From an uncultured Lachnospiraceae bacterium (GTDB lineage Bacteria > Bacillota > Clostridia > Lachnospirales > Lachnospiraceae): DNA of 64,000 nt. The stretch is from NCBI GenBank assembly GCA_946414885.1, contig CAMKQH010000013.1, positions 1 through 64,000 on the forward strand, in the 5' to 3' direction. The notes below the pieces were generated by a model. The model saw only the letters and a program-made list of their open reading frames with translations. It was not told where the DNA came from and ran no database searches. Of this stretch, positions 48,512 through 57,895 are shown one piece after another (position 1 is the first letter of the stretch; every line of letters starts with the position of its first letter). Position numbers and translations under genes: made by a program.

Positions 48512-51343
48512 TTACAGGGTATCGAGCAGCTGCTCAAATTCCTCCATGGTCATTCTGACCTCACGGGGCTTCGTGCCCTCAGATTCACCGACAACGCCAT
48601 ATTCACAGAGCTGATCCATGATCCTTGCCGCACGGTTAAATCCTATTTTCAACAGTCTCTGAAGACTACCTACGGATGCCTTGTTCTTTTCTTTATTCTC
48701 GATGACAAAGCGTCCTGCCTGTTCAAAATACTCATCCAGTCCGGAGCCTTGTCCGCCAGAGTTCGATGAAGCTCCGCCGCCGGACGCGTTCCCGCTGTTC
48801 TGGATCGCTTCCACGATTCTTTCGTCGTAAACGTTACCGATCATCTGATTCTTCAAGAAATCAACGACGTCGCTAACTTCCTTGTCCGATACGAAGGCAC
48901 CCTGGATTCTGGCAGGCTTTGAATATCCCTGGGGATAAAAGAGCATGTCACCCTTACCCAAAAGCTTTTCTGCGCCAACCATGTCCAAAATGGTTCTGGA
49001 ATCAACGCCGCTGGAAACAGCAAAGGCTACGCGGCTAGGCATGTTTGCCTTGATCAGACCCGTAATGACGTCAACGCTGGGTCTCTGCGTTGCAATGATC
49101 AAATGAATGCCGCAGGCTCTGGCAAGCTGTGCCAAACGGCAGATGGATTCTTCCACCTCTCCCGGGCTTACCATCATCAGATCGGCAAGCTCGTCAACGA
49201 TGATCACGATCTGAGGAAGCTTGTTCGGAACGTCTCCCTCACCGCTGTCACGCATGCTTTCCAGCTTCTTGTTATATCCCTTCAAGTCACGCACGTTGAA
49301 ATCAGCAAACTTGCGATAACGGTCTTCCATCTCCGAAACGGCCCAGTGAAGTGCCGCGGAAGCCTTTTTCGGATCCGTAACGACAGGGATCAAAAGGTGG
49401 GGGATTCCATTGTAAACGGAAAGTTCCACGACCTTAGGGTCAACCATGATGAGTTTTACCTCATCGGGATGAGCCTTATACAAAATACTCATGATCAAGG
49501 TATTGATGCAGACGGACTTACCGGAACCGGTAGAGCCCGCGATCAGCATGTGGGGCATCTTAGCAATGTCTGCCACAACGGTCTGACCGGCAATGTCCTT
49601 ACCAACGGCAAAGGCCAGTTTGGAATCGAAATCCTGGAACTGCTTGCTCTCTAACAGATCACGAAGGGCAACCATCATGTTTTCTTTGTTCGGCACTTCG
49701 ATGCCGATGGCTGCCTTTCCGGGGATCGGCGCTTCTATTCGGATGTCCGTAGCCGCAAGATTCAGCTTAATGTCATCCGCAAGACTAACAATCTTGCTTA
49801 CCTTTACGCCCTGCTCCGGCTGTAATTCATATCTCGTAACGCTAGGGCCCTGGCTGATGTCCGTGATGGTCACGTTCACTCCAAAGGTATGTAAAGTATC
49901 TCGCAATCTTAAGGCAGTTTCTTTCAATTCAGCGCTGTTATCTGCAGTGGAAGTTGCACCCTTTTGTAGTCTGGACAGCGGCGGAAATACATATTTTTTC
50001 GGCATTTTGGGAGTTGCCTGCATTTCCTTTCCGATGGCCTGGTCCAGAGTAGTGCCTTGATCCGCAGCCTGCGTTTTTCTGACCGGTGAGGGATTCTGGT
50101 AACCGGCAGCGCCATGTCCTTTTCCGTCTCCGACGTTCCCGCTGTGAACCTGAATGTTCTCAGCTTCCTTCGGCAAAGGCATGCTGCCATCCTTTTGGAA
50201 TCGTTCTCTTCCGCTTTCGGAATTTCTTACGTATTGGTCTCGCTGATACTGCGCTTCCATGCGCTTCTTTGCTTCCAACAGTTCTTCATCCACGGCATTG
50301 ACTGCCGCCATGGCCGTATTCTTTTCCACTCTCTTCCCGGCGATCATGGGTTCAGGAATGTCATTGATCGTCTGGGTTTTGGGCATTCTTGCCGTAGCTG
50401 CCTTAGTTTCGGGATCTTCGACGTAAATAATCTCATGAACGTCGTTCTTTTTTCCTTTCCCGTCAGCACCACTTCCGCCATTTTTCAGGGCCGTATCCTT
50501 GCTAACGCCGGTAACTTTCTTGTCCATGCGAAGGATCTTCTCGTTCTCTCGTTCCTCCGCCTTTCTACGGCGCTCTTCCTCACGGTCAAGCTCTTTTAGT
50601 TTTCTTTCTTCAATTCTGGACTCACGAAGGCTGTCTTGCTCTTCCCGCCTTTTCTCCGCCAGTTCTTTTCTGATCTCTGCATTTTCCCTTGATTTCTCGC
50701 GGATTCTCTCACCGCCGTTTTTCACGCCGTCAAGAAGGGATCTCTCCGTAAGCAGGATCACGGAAATAATGCTCAGGAGAATGACTACCAGTACGGTTCC
50801 AACCGTCTCCAGATAATGATGCAAAAGATAAGCGATGCTTCCGGCAAAAATGCCGCCGCCCTTACGGTTTGTCTTACAGAACTCAAAAATCTTACCAAGG
50901 GAGTATTGCTCCATCACCTTAATGTTGTTGACAAACAGTTCGCAGAGTACTCCAACCATCAAAAACAGAACCCCTGCGGCAATCATCTTGCGGATCGCCG
51001 TAGGACTTCCCTGATTAGCAAACCAAAAAGCAAGGCCCAAAAAAGCAAGTACCGGAGCAACAAATGCCGTAAATCCAAACAAACCAAACATTATGCTGCT
51101 AATAAAATTACCGAAAGCTCCGATCAGCCCAAAGTTACAAAGGAACAGAAAGACCATCGCAACAAACATAATGATCAAACCAATTTCGTGGTACATTGCG
51201 CTGTCTTTTGCGGCCTGCTCGTAATCTATTTTCTTTTTTGATGCGGTGGAAGTTTTTCTTCCCGTACTTCCGCTTCTCGTCGACCTACTTTTCGCGGGAG
51301 AACTCTTCCTCCCGGAATTGTTTTTTCCAGAAGCTGCAGCCAT
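48512..51343 (-). CDS. ftsK: DNA translocase FtsK/SpoIIIE
   Basis: A 943-residue translocase that pumps chromosome DNA through the division or sporulation septum. The N-terminus is basic ([19 protein letters not shown]), followed by four membrane spans (about 50-190), then a long charged linker (210-420), then the motor with [32 protein letters not shown] (Walker A), [13 protein letters not shown] (Walker B) and [14 protein letters not shown]. The C-terminal gamma winged helix is [30 protein letters not shown]/17/TATAAT promoter and an AGAGG ribosome site lie upstream. Either FtsK or SpoIIIE would be valid. Confidence 0.95.
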   Translation of the reverse strand: MAAASGKNNSGRKSSPAKSRSTRSGSTGRKTSTASKKKIDYEQAAKDSAMYHEIGLIIMFVAMVFLFLCNFGLIGAFGNFISSIMFGLFGFTAFVAPVLAFLGLAFWFANQGSPTAIRKMIAAGVLFLMVGVLCELFVNNIKVMEQYSLGKIFEFCKTNRKGGGIFAGSIAYLLHHYLETVGTVLVVILLSIISVILLTERSLLDGVKNGGERIREKSRENAEIRKELAEKRREEQDSLRESRIEERKLKELDREEERRRKAEERENEKILRMDKKVTGVSKDTALKNGGSGADGKGKKNDVHEIIYVEDPETKAATARMPKTQTINDIPEPMIAGKRVEKNTAMAAVNAVDEELLEAKKRMEAQYQRDQYVRNSESGRERFQKDGSMPLPKEAENIQVHSGNVGDGKGHGAAGYQNPSPVRKTQAADQGTTLDQAIGKEMQATPKMPKKYVFPPLSRLQKGATSTADNSAELKETALRLRDTLHTFGVNVTITDISQGPSVTRYELQPEQGVKVSKIVSLADDIKLNLAATDIRIEAPIPGKAAIGIEVPNKENMMVALRDLLESKQFQDFDSKLAFAVGKDIAGQTVVADIAKMPHMLIAGSTGSGKSVCINTLIMSILYKAHPDEVKLIMVDPKVVELSVYNGIPHLLIPVVTDPKKASAALHWAVSEMEDRYRKFADFNVRDLKGYNKKLESMRDSGEGDVPNKLPQIVIIVDELADLMMVSPGEVEESICRLAQLARACGIHLIIATQRPSVDVITGLIKANMPSRVAFAVSSGVDSRTILDMVGAEKLLGKGDMLFYPQGYSKPARIQGAFVSDKEVSDVVDFLKNQMIGNVYDERIVEAIQNSGNASGGGASSNSGGQGSGLDEYFEQAGRFVIENKEKNKASVGSLQRLLKIGFNRAARIMDQLCEYGVVGESEGTKPREVRMTMEEFEQLLDTL

Positions 51344-51422
51344 GACGTAAACTACCTCTTATCCATACTTTTTCACAACAAAATGCCTGCCTGTAGGGCA
51401 AGCCTAATAAATGCACTTTTGT

Positions 51423-51451
51423 ATTATATCATTTCTATGTTATCTTGTCAC
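51423..51451 (-). promoter_or_regulatory. Probable sigma-A promoter of ftsK
   Basis: Minus strand: GTGACA (51446-51451), 17-bp spacer, TATAAT (51423-51428). The -35 box differs from consensus at the first base. It lies 80 bp before the ATG. Confidence 0.65.
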
Positions 51452-51499
51452 TTGTTTTTTGAAACGTAAGTGCTTACTTTCGCCTTATTTTCCATGGCA

Positions 51500-51529
51500 T
51501 GAAAAACGCAAGGGCCAATGGCCCTCGCG
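51500..51529 (-). terminator. Rho-independent terminator after the repeat-tailed membrane protein gene
   Basis: On the minus strand a 10-bp GC-rich stem with one G-U pair (51507-51529, ATT loop) is followed by TTTTTC. It starts directly after the stop codon at 51530. Confidence 0.85.
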
Positions 51530-54283
51530 CTATTCAAAGTCATAATCATCATCGTCGGAAACTTCGTAATCATAATCCATTACGGTTGCCACGTGCTTTT
51601 TCGGTTCGGGTAGAGGATTATGAAGCGGTTCCGGCTTCTTTTCCTCGGCTTCCGTCTCTTTTTCTTCGGAATACTCAGACTTGATTATCTTAGTTTCCGG
51701 CTCTTTTGCTTTTGCCACCTCAAGATCAGCCACCTCAGGAGTTACCGTCTCTTGTATCGGTTCTTCCACTTTGACCGCTTCGGTATTTACCGGCTCTTGT
51801 TTCAGCTCTTCCACCTTGACTGCCTCAGGAATTACCGCCTCTTGTTTCGGCTCTTCCGTCTTAACCGCCTCTGGAGTTACCACCTCTTGTTTCGATTCTT
51901 CCATTTTGACCGTCTTAGGAGTTACCGCCTCTTGTTTCGGCTCTTGTGCTTTGACCGCCTCAGAACGTACCGTCTCAAGTTTTATTTCTTCTTCAGACGT
52001 TTCGTTATTAACTGGCTGTGCTTGTGTTTCTTCCTTTGGTGCCTCAGGCTGAACCTTCGGCGGGGTTACAATTTTACTGTCAGGGCGCGGTGCGCTCTGC
52101 TTGGTTCTTACGCCGTCCGTCCATACAATGTGGTCTTCCGAAAGGGAGATCAGGGTATTCATTACCCTCTCCATTTCCTTCTGCGTTTCATACTTCTTCT
52201 TGGCACGTTCAAAGAGAAGTCTCACAATGACGTTCTTGCCTTCCATCTCCGCAGGATGCTCAATATAGTAAACCAGCTTCTGCCTATGTTCATCTTTGAA
52301 ATCTTTGATTCTTTCAGTAATTGACTTCTTAGGTTTTGGTTCTGCCTTAACCTTTGCGGATTGCGCAGGTTCACTCTCTTCCGGTTTAGTCTCTTCTTGT
52401 TCGTGCTTTATAATTTTACTTTCTTCTAGTTGTGGCTCTTCTGGCTTGACCTCTTCAGGCTTTGGCTCTTCTAGCTTAATTCTTTCAGGCTTAGGCTCTT
52501 CCGTTTTAATCTCTTCGGATTTAATTGCTTCGGTTTTAACCTCATCCGTTTTGGTCTCTTCAACTTTAACTTCGTCGAGTTTTGGCTCTTCCAGCTTAGT
52601 CTCTTCGATCTTGACCTCTTCTTGCCTAAGCTCTTCTCGTTTCGACTCTTCAGCTTTGATTACCTCGAACCTGATCTCTTCCGGCTTAACTTCTTCTTGT
52701 TCAATCTTAACTTCCTCTTGTTCGAGTTTTTCAGGTTTGTTTTCTTCAGGCTTATTATCTTCAAACTTGATTTCTTCGAACTTGAATTCTTCCTGTTTGC
52801 TCTCCTCCGAATCAATCTCAGCCGGTTCCGCCTTTACTTGTTCCGTTTCTTCGGAATCATCCTTTTCCAATACCTTCTCGTCTATTTCGATTACTTCTAA
52901 TTCGCCGTCTTCCGTTTTTTCTTCACTTGAGTCATCAACGCTTTGTGCAGGTTCCTTAGAATCACCTTCCGCCTCTTTTTCTTTTGCCTTCTCTGCAATT
53001 TCTTGTTCTTTTGCAACTTCTTCTTGGTCGGCAAAGATCGCCTCCACTCCAATTCCCGCCAGAACAAACAGACAGGAAAGGAACAAAAGGGTCCCGTCAA
53101 ACGGCACGTCCATCACTCTATTTGCCATGTCGCCCGTTTGCAGATAATAATAGATGGAGTTTACTTGGAAAACAACCATGGCAAGCGTTGCAACAAGAAT
53201 TCCAACCCAGGGGCTTAATTTCTCCCTTCCGTTTTTCATCAAAAAAGCAAAAATGACAATGGTCAAACAGATAACGCACGCCACGCTTAGCCAAGTTCCC
53301 CAATATCCTTCAAAGGAAAACCAGAAATAATCGTTTAACTGCGTTGTCAGAATGGTCTTCGGCCGGAAGCATTGCCCCCAATGACTCAGCACTGCGACAA
53401 ATCCTTTTCCCGCCGTCAGGGACTTCACGAAAATGCTTGCAAAAAAACCGAGAGCGCAGCTTGGGAAAAGAAGAAGCATGGATATCCATCTTTCTTTTTT
53501 GTCATCCAAATGCCAGACGGAACATGCCATGATCAACAGCGTAAAACAAAATACGTCAAAATAGCCGGCAACGCCGATGACAATACCCGTTAAAATGCTG
53601 AGCCAAATGGCATGTTTGTTGTTTTTTAAGTAAGTTCCAACCAAGAGAAGTCCAACGCCATAGACGAGGAAAATCAAGGATTCCGCGGACAAAACCACCG
53701 CACCATATGCAACGAATTGATGTAGGAAATAGAATCCCGCAAACACGAGTGCCGGCAATCTTCCAGCAAGTTTCCGGACGGCAAAGAACCACGTTATGCC
53801 TGCCAATACGTTCAAGATCAGTTGGAATCTAATGCAAAAATAAGGCGTATTACCAAACCAAAAACAAATTCCGTGCAGAATCCTGACGTAAACGTCTTCC
53901 GCACCTGCAAAGTTTTCCGGCACTGTCTCTCCCAGGCGGATCGTGGAAAGTTGATATAAAGCTCCTGGTTGCGCATTGGACAAATACTTCAAACGCAAAA
54001 ATATGCCGCAACCTGCGATTGCAAGAAAGAATAGGATTTCCAGCAGCAAATAAAGGAGTTTTCCCTCTCCTGCCTTCCCATTCCATTTTTGCTTTAGGCG
54101 AAACGCCAAAACGCTAAAAAGTCCTCCAAAAAGAAGGACTCCCGCAAAAATACCCAATATGACCGTTCCCTGCAGACCAAACTGAACGCAAAAACCAAAC
54201 GTGGCATAATATCCCACCACGCAGGTCATTACAACCAAAATCATCCATAGGACGTAACTTAGCTTTGTTCTTTTCCAACTCAT
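51530..54283 (-). CDS. Multi-spanning (GT-C-like) membrane protein with 500-residue Glu/Lys-rich repeat tail
   Basis: A 917-residue protein in two halves. Residues 1-415 contain about 11 hydrophobic spans and resemble GT-C (family 39-like) membrane glycosyltransferases, with an extracytoplasmic first loop (PGALYQLSTIRLGETVPENF). Residues 417-917 are low-complexity and highly charged. From about 495 to 635 a pentapeptide [ED]E-x-K-x is repeated about 28 times. Residues 651-728 form an ordinary-looking helical segment (RIKDFKDEHRQKLVYYIEH). Residues 781-855 hold five copies of a 15-residue unit (EEPKQEAVTPEAVKV type). The end is acidic (DYDYEVSDDDDYDFE). It follows the DPM1-like gene by 28 bp, suggesting the transferase feeds it a polyprenyl-linked sugar. 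The tail should be cytoplasmic if the spans number is even; that is not certain. Confidence 0.75.
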   Translation of the reverse strand: MSWKRTKLSYVLWMILVVMTCVVGYYATFGFCVQFGLQGTVILGIFAGVLLFGGLFSVLAFRLKQKWNGKAGEGKLLYLLLEILFFLAIAGCGIFLRLKYLSNAQPGALYQLSTIRLGETVPENFAGAEDVYVRILHGICFWFGNTPYFCIRFQLILNVLAGITWFFAVRKLAGRLPALVFAGFYFLHQFVAYGAVVLSAESLIFLVYGVGLLLVGTYLKNNKHAIWLSILTGIVIGVAGYFDVFCFTLLIMACSVWHLDDKKERWISMLLLFPSCALGFFASIFVKSLTAGKGFVAVLSHWGQCFRPKTILTTQLNDYFWFSFEGYWGTWLSVACVICLTIVIFAFLMKNGREKLSPWVGILVATLAMVVFQVNSIYYYLQTGDMANRVMDVPFDGTLLFLSCLFVLAGIGVEAIFADQEEVAKEQEIAEKAKEKEAEGDSKEPAQSVDDSSEEKTEDGELEVIEIDEKVLEKDDSEETEQVKAEPAEIDSEESKQEEFKFEEIKFEDNKPEENKPEKLEQEEVKIEQEEVKPEEIRFEVIKAEESKREELRQEEVKIEETKLEEPKLDEVKVEETKTDEVKTEAIKSEEIKTEEPKPERIKLEEPKPEEVKPEEPQLEESKIIKHEQEETKPEESEPAQSAKVKAEPKPKKSITERIKDFKDEHRQKLVYYIEHPAEMEGKNVIVRLLFERAKKKYETQKEMERVMNTLISLSEDHIVWTDGVRTKQSAPRPDSKIVTPPKVQPEAPKEETQAQPVNNETSEEEIKLETVRSEAVKAQEPKQEAVTPKTVKMEESKQEVVTPEAVKTEEPKQEAVIPEAVKVEELKQEPVNTEAVKVEEPIQETVTPEVADLEVAKAKEPETKIIKSEYSEEKETEAEEKKPEPLHNPLPEPKKHVATVMDYDYEVSDDDDYDFE
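51719..51943 (-). repeat. Five tandem 45-bp in-frame repeats
   Basis: They encode the units of 15 residues at protein positions 781-855 (EPKQEAVTPKTVKME and variants). Each unit is itself three pentads, so this block may have grown from the pentad repeat at 52364-52795. Confidence 0.85.
52364..52795 (-). repeat. 15-bp in-frame repeats coding for EE-x-K-x pentads
   Basis: About 28 degenerate copies of a 15-bp unit (gag-gaa-x-aaa-x type on the minus strand), residues about 497-640 of the membrane protein; one 6-bp phase slip occurs after EEVKI (an extra EQ). Confidence 0.8.
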
Positions 54284-54311
54284 TTGTTTTCCGGCTCCCG
54301 CCTAAGCGTAT

Positions 54312-55283
54312 TCAATGCGCGTTATCAGTTTCCGTTTCAGAGGACAGAACTTTTTCAACATTGTATCTAGGCCTGTGCTTCACTTCCATGTAGATTTTGC
54401 CAATGTATTGACCAACCAGGCCAATCGCCAAAAGATTTAATCCGCCCAAAAACCAGAGGGATAAGATCAGAGACGTCCAGCCAGGTTCAACGTTTCCAGT
54501 AAAATAAGAAATCAATGCATAGATTGCAGCGATCACGGAAAGAAATACGATAATAAATCCAAGACCGAGCACCATGGAAATCGGCTTGACGCTAAAAGAA
54601 GAAATTCCATTAAACGCAAGCGCCAACATCTTTTTCAAGGGATACTTGGATTCTCCCGCAACCCGTTCCTTGCGGTCGTAATAGACCTTTTCCGTCTGAT
54701 ACCCGATCAAAGGAACGATGCCTCTAAGGTAAAGATTATTCTCCTGATATTTGGAGAATTCTTCCACGGCCCTCTTGCTCATCAGACGGAAATCCGCATG
54801 ATTATATACGGATTTCACGCCCATAAAGTTCATTAGTTTGTAAAAACACTGTGCCGTGGTACGTTTGAAAAACGTATCCGTTTTCCGTTCTTTTCTGACG
54901 CCGTAAACAATGTCGTTTCCTGCATGAAACTGATCGATCATCTCTTCGATCACCGCCACGTCATCCTGCAGGTCAGCATCGATGGAGACAGTGACGTCAC
55001 TGACATCCTTTGCCGTGATCAGACCAGCCGTGAGTGCGTATTGATGTCCCACGTTGCCTGCCAGCTTAACGCCGCAAACCCTCTTTGGGAACTCCTTATG
55101 TTCTTCTTCAATAAGTTCCCAGGTCTTGTCCTTACTTCCGTCGTTAACGAACAGAATAAAGCTCTCTTCGGCAATTTTTTCCTTTTTGACCAAGTCGTCC
55201 AATACTTCACGAAGCGTTTTCGATGCGATTTTTAGCACCTCTTCTTCGTTATAACAGGGTACGACAATCGCCAGTTTCTCCAT
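54312..55283 (-). CDS. DPM1/GtrB-like polyprenyl-phosphate glycosyltransferase (GT2)
   Basis: A GT2 enzyme of about 323 residues. The catalytic part shows LAIVVPCYNEEEV, FILFVNDGSKDKTW, and SIDADLQDDVAVI with the DxD motif, followed by two C-terminal membrane spans (VLGLGFIIVFLSVIAAIYALISY and SLILSLWFLGGLNLLAIGLVG) and the family end YIGKIYMEVKHRPRYNVE. Such enzymes make undecaprenyl-phosphate-linked sugars (for example glucose) that GT-C enzymes use outside the membrane. The next gene is a candidate GT-C protein. I chose the ATG at 55283 with GAGGAG 5 nt upstream; the open frame continues to 55319. Confidence 0.9.
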   Translation of the reverse strand: MEKLAIVVPCYNEEEVLKIASKTLREVLDDLVKKEKIAEESFILFVNDGSKDKTWELIEEEHKEFPKRVCGVKLAGNVGHQYALTAGLITAKDVSDVTVSIDADLQDDVAVIEEMIDQFHAGNDIVYGVRKERKTDTFFKRTTAQCFYKLMNFMGVKSVYNHADFRLMSKRAVEEFSKYQENNLYLRGIVPLIGYQTEKVYYDRKERVAGESKYPLKKMLALAFNGISSFSVKPISMVLGLGFIIVFLSVIAAIYALISYFTGNVEPGWTSLILSLWFLGGLNLLAIGLVGQYIGKIYMEVKHRPRYNVEKVLSSETETDNAH

Positions 55284-55293
55284 TTGTACTCCT

Positions 55294-56577
55294 CTAAACC
55301 TGAGCCAGAGCCTGCTCAAGATCTTCGATAATGTCGTTTACGTTCTCAATGCCAACCGAGAAACGGATCAGATCCGGCGCAATGCCTGCAGCCATAAGCT
55401 GCTCATCCGTCATCTGACGGTGCGTGTGGCTGGCGGGATGAAGCACGCAGGTTCTGGCATCGGCAACGTGCGTAACGATCGCCGCAAGCTTTAAGTGATC
55501 CATGAGCTGCTCAGAAACCTTTCTTCCGCCCTTCAGACCAAACGCAATAACGCCGCAGGTACCGTTCGGCATGTATTTCATCGCGAGCTCGTGATACTTA
55601 TTGCTCTTTAATCCTGCATAATTTACCCATGCCACCTTCTCATGAGCTTCCAGGAACTCTGCAACCTTCTGCGCGTTCGAGCAATGTTTCTCCATGCGCA
55701 GGGGTAAGGTCTCCAGACCAATGTTCAGGAGGAATGCATTCTGAGGAGACTGGATGGAGCCAAGATCTCTCATCAGCTGGGCGGTTGCTTTCGTGATATA
55801 AGCGCCCTTTCCGAATTTCTTAGTATAAGTAATTCCGTGATAGGATTCGTCCGGCGTAGTCAATCCAGGGAATTTGTCAGCATATTTCTCCCAGTCAAAA
55901 TTTCCGGAATCAACAATGCATCCGCCCACTGTCATGGCATGTCCATCCATGTATTTCGTGGTGGAGTGCGTTACAATGTCCACTCCCCACTCAAAAGGAC
56001 GGCAATTGATCGGCGTTGCAAAGGTATTGTCAACAATCAGGGGAACGCCGTGCTCGTGAGCAACCTTTGCAAACTTCTCAAAATCAAGAATGACGTTCGT
56101 AGGGTTGGAAATGGATTCAGCAAGGACACATTTCGTATTCTCACGGAATGCCTTGGAAAGCTCCTCTGCGGGAAGGTCAGGATCCACGACGGTACATTCG
56201 ATTCCCATCTTCTGCATGGTAACCGTCAACAGATTAAAGGTTCCGCCATACACCGAGGAGGACATGATGCAGTGATCGCCTGCCTCACAAATATTAAATA
56301 CCGCATAGTAGTTCGCAGCCTGTCCGGAACTAGTCAGCATTGCAGCCACGCCGCCTTCAAGGTCACAGATCTTAGCGGCAACGTAATCATTGGTAGGATT
56401 CTGTAATCTCGTGTAAAAATATCCGCTGTCCTCAAGGTCAAACAGCCTTCCCATCTGTTCGGAAGTCTCATACTTAAAGGTGGTACTCTGATAAATCGGA
56501 AGCACGCGGGGCTCACCCTTCTTCGGCTGCCATCCTGATTGAACGCACTTAGTTTCAATTCTGTACTGTTTTCCCAT
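55294..56577 (-). CDS. metY: O-acetylhomoserine sulfhydrylase (aminocarboxypropyltransferase)
   Basis: Makes homocysteine from O-acetylhomoserine and sulfide, for methionine synthesis. A Cys/Met-metabolism PLP enzyme: VLPIYQSTTF, YFYTRLQNPTNDY, MLTSSGQAANYYAVFN, IVDNTFATPI and the PLP Lys in VTHSTTKYMDGH. The end RTCVLHPASHTHRQM and RFSVGIENVNDII are also typical. The frame begins at 56589 with GTG, but the ATG at 56577 has GGAGG 5 nt upstream. About 427 residues. Confidence 0.94.
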   Translation of the reverse strand: MGKQYRIETKCVQSGWQPKKGEPRVLPIYQSTTFKYETSEQMGRLFDLEDSGYFYTRLQNPTNDYVAAKICDLEGGVAAMLTSSGQAANYYAVFNICEAGDHCIMSSSVYGGTFNLLTVTMQKMGIECTVVDPDLPAEELSKAFRENTKCVLAESISNPTNVILDFEKFAKVAHEHGVPLIVDNTFATPINCRPFEWGVDIVTHSTTKYMDGHAMTVGGCIVDSGNFDWEKYADKFPGLTTPDESYHGITYTKKFGKGAYITKATAQLMRDLGSIQSPQNAFLLNIGLETLPLRMEKHCSNAQKVAEFLEAHEKVAWVNYAGLKSNKYHELAMKYMPNGTCGVIAFGLKGGRKVSEQLMDHLKLAAIVTHVADARTCVLHPASHTHRQMTDEQLMAAGIAPDLIRFSVGIENVNDIIEDLEQALAQV

Positions 56578-56628
56578 GTTTTCCTCCACGTCAGCTTTCT
56601 TCTGACTCTTTTCTATAGTATTCGTTCA

Positions 56629-57357
56629 TTACTCATCCCAGTTGTGATATACCGCCTGAACGTCATCATCCTCGTCCAGAATGTCGAGCGTTCTCTGAAG
56701 ATTCTTGATCGCAGTCTCATCCGTGAGTTCCACGTAATTCTGAGGGATCATGGTCACTTCCGCGCTCATCATGGGGATTCCCGCATCCTCCAGGCTCTTT
56801 CTAACCTGCTCAAAGGAATCGGGATCCGTCAATACCTCGAAGCTGTCCTCTTCCTCACTGAAATCCTCCGCTCCCGCATCCAACGCGATCATCATCAGGT
56901 CATCTGCTTCCATGTCGCATTCTTCCTTGTCGATGATGATCTGACCCTTCTTGTCAAACATGAAGGACACGCAGCCGGGAGTGCCGATGTTGCCCTGGCC
57001 CTTGGTAAACGCGCTTCTAACGTTTGCAGCAGTACGGTTCGTATTGTCAGTCAGTGCATCCACGATGATCGCGATGCCGTTAGGACCGTATCCTTCGTAG
57101 GTCACGTACTTATAGTTTACGCTGCCTACGTCTCCTGCGGCCTTCTTGATGCCACGCTCGATGGTATCATTAGGCATGTTGTTTGCCTTTGCCTTTGCGA
57201 TTACGGTTGCAAGCTTAAAGTTATTATTGGGATCCGGACCGCCTTCTTTTACGGCAACGGCGATCTCACGGCCGATAATGGTAAAGATCTTACCCTTAGC
57301 GGCATCGTTCTTCTCCTTCTTATGCTTAATGTTTGCAAATTTGGAATGTCCTGACAT
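56629..57357 (-). CDS. yebC: YebC/PmpR family protein (transcription/translation factor)
   Basis: A 242-residue protein with the family start MSGHSKFANIKHKKEKNDAAKG, the block DAGAEDFSEEEDSFEV, and MTLxPQNYVEL-like VTMIPQNYVELTDE. YebC proteins were described as DNA-binding regulators, and more recently as factors that help translation of proline-rich stretches. Ribosome site AAAGGAG; own promoter upstream. Confidence 0.95.
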   Translation of the reverse strand: MSGHSKFANIKHKKEKNDAAKGKIFTIIGREIAVAVKEGGPDPNNNFKLATVIAKAKANNMPNDTIERGIKKAAGDVGSVNYKYVTYEGYGPNGIAIIVDALTDNTNRTAANVRSAFTKGQGNIGTPGCVSFMFDKKGQIIIDKEECDMEADDLMMIALDAGAEDFSEEEDSFEVLTDPDSFEQVRKSLEDAGIPMMSAEVTMIPQNYVELTDETAIKNLQRTLDILDEDDDVQAVYHNWDE

Positions 57358-57416
57358 GGTACTTTACTCCTTTTTTTCCTATATGTTTTTTGTTTTCTGA
57401 AACAAGCTTAACCTTT

Positions 57417-57445
57417 AGTATAACGTTATTTCTTATATTCTTCAA
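57417..57445 (-). promoter_or_regulatory. Sigma-A promoter of yebC
   Basis: Minus strand: TTGAAG (57440-57445), 17-bp spacer, TATACT (57417-57422), 60 bp before the yebC ATG. It lies in the 126-bp gap after mazF. Confidence 0.72.
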
Positions 57446-57483
57446 GATTTTTTCTGTTTGTAACTTTTATTTTGTCTTTGATC

Positions 57484-57825
57484 TTATGTAGAAAGCTCTA
57501 AACTGATCCGAAGCGCGCGGTCGATTCTCTGCATGACTTCTCCTTCAAGATGGCAGACCTTATCGCGAAGCCTCTTTTTGTCAATGGTCCGAAGCTGCTC
57601 CAATAACACCACGGAATCCCTCTCCACGTCGTAACTTCCTGAGCTGATCTCAATGTGCGTCGGCAGCTTAGCCTTATTCATCCTGCTTGTGATCGCGGCG
57701 ATGATCACGGTGGGGCTATGTCTGTTGCCCACGTCGTTCTGAACGATCAGAACGGGCCTGATCCCTCCCTGTTCCGATCCCACCACCGGTCTTAAGTCAG
57801 CATAATACACGTCTCCTCTTCTCAT
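57484..57825 (-). CDS. mazF: MazF/NdoA-type mRNA interferase toxin, without adjacent antitoxin
   Basis: A sequence-specific endoribonuclease of the MazF/PemK family. It has [46 protein letters not shown] and the conserved Arg/Thr residues of the active site ([15 protein letters not shown]). I chose the ATG at 57825, with GGAGG 5 nt upstream; the open frame runs to 57870 but adds nothing conserved. About 113 residues, as in NdoA. In Bacillus the antitoxin NdoAI gene lies between alr and ndoA. Here only 70 bp separate alr and mazF and no antitoxin frame fits. Confidence 0.93.
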   Translation of the reverse strand: MRRGDVYYADLRPVVGSEQGGIRPVLIVQNDVGNRHSPTVIIAAITSRMNKAKLPTHIEISSGSYDVERDSVVLLEQLRTIDKKRLRDKVCHLEGEVMQRIDRALRISLELST

Positions 57826-57895
57826 AAAACCTCCACTTATCATAAATGACGTCATGGATAGTCTTTCCATATTTCTCTGAGGTATACGTGATTCC

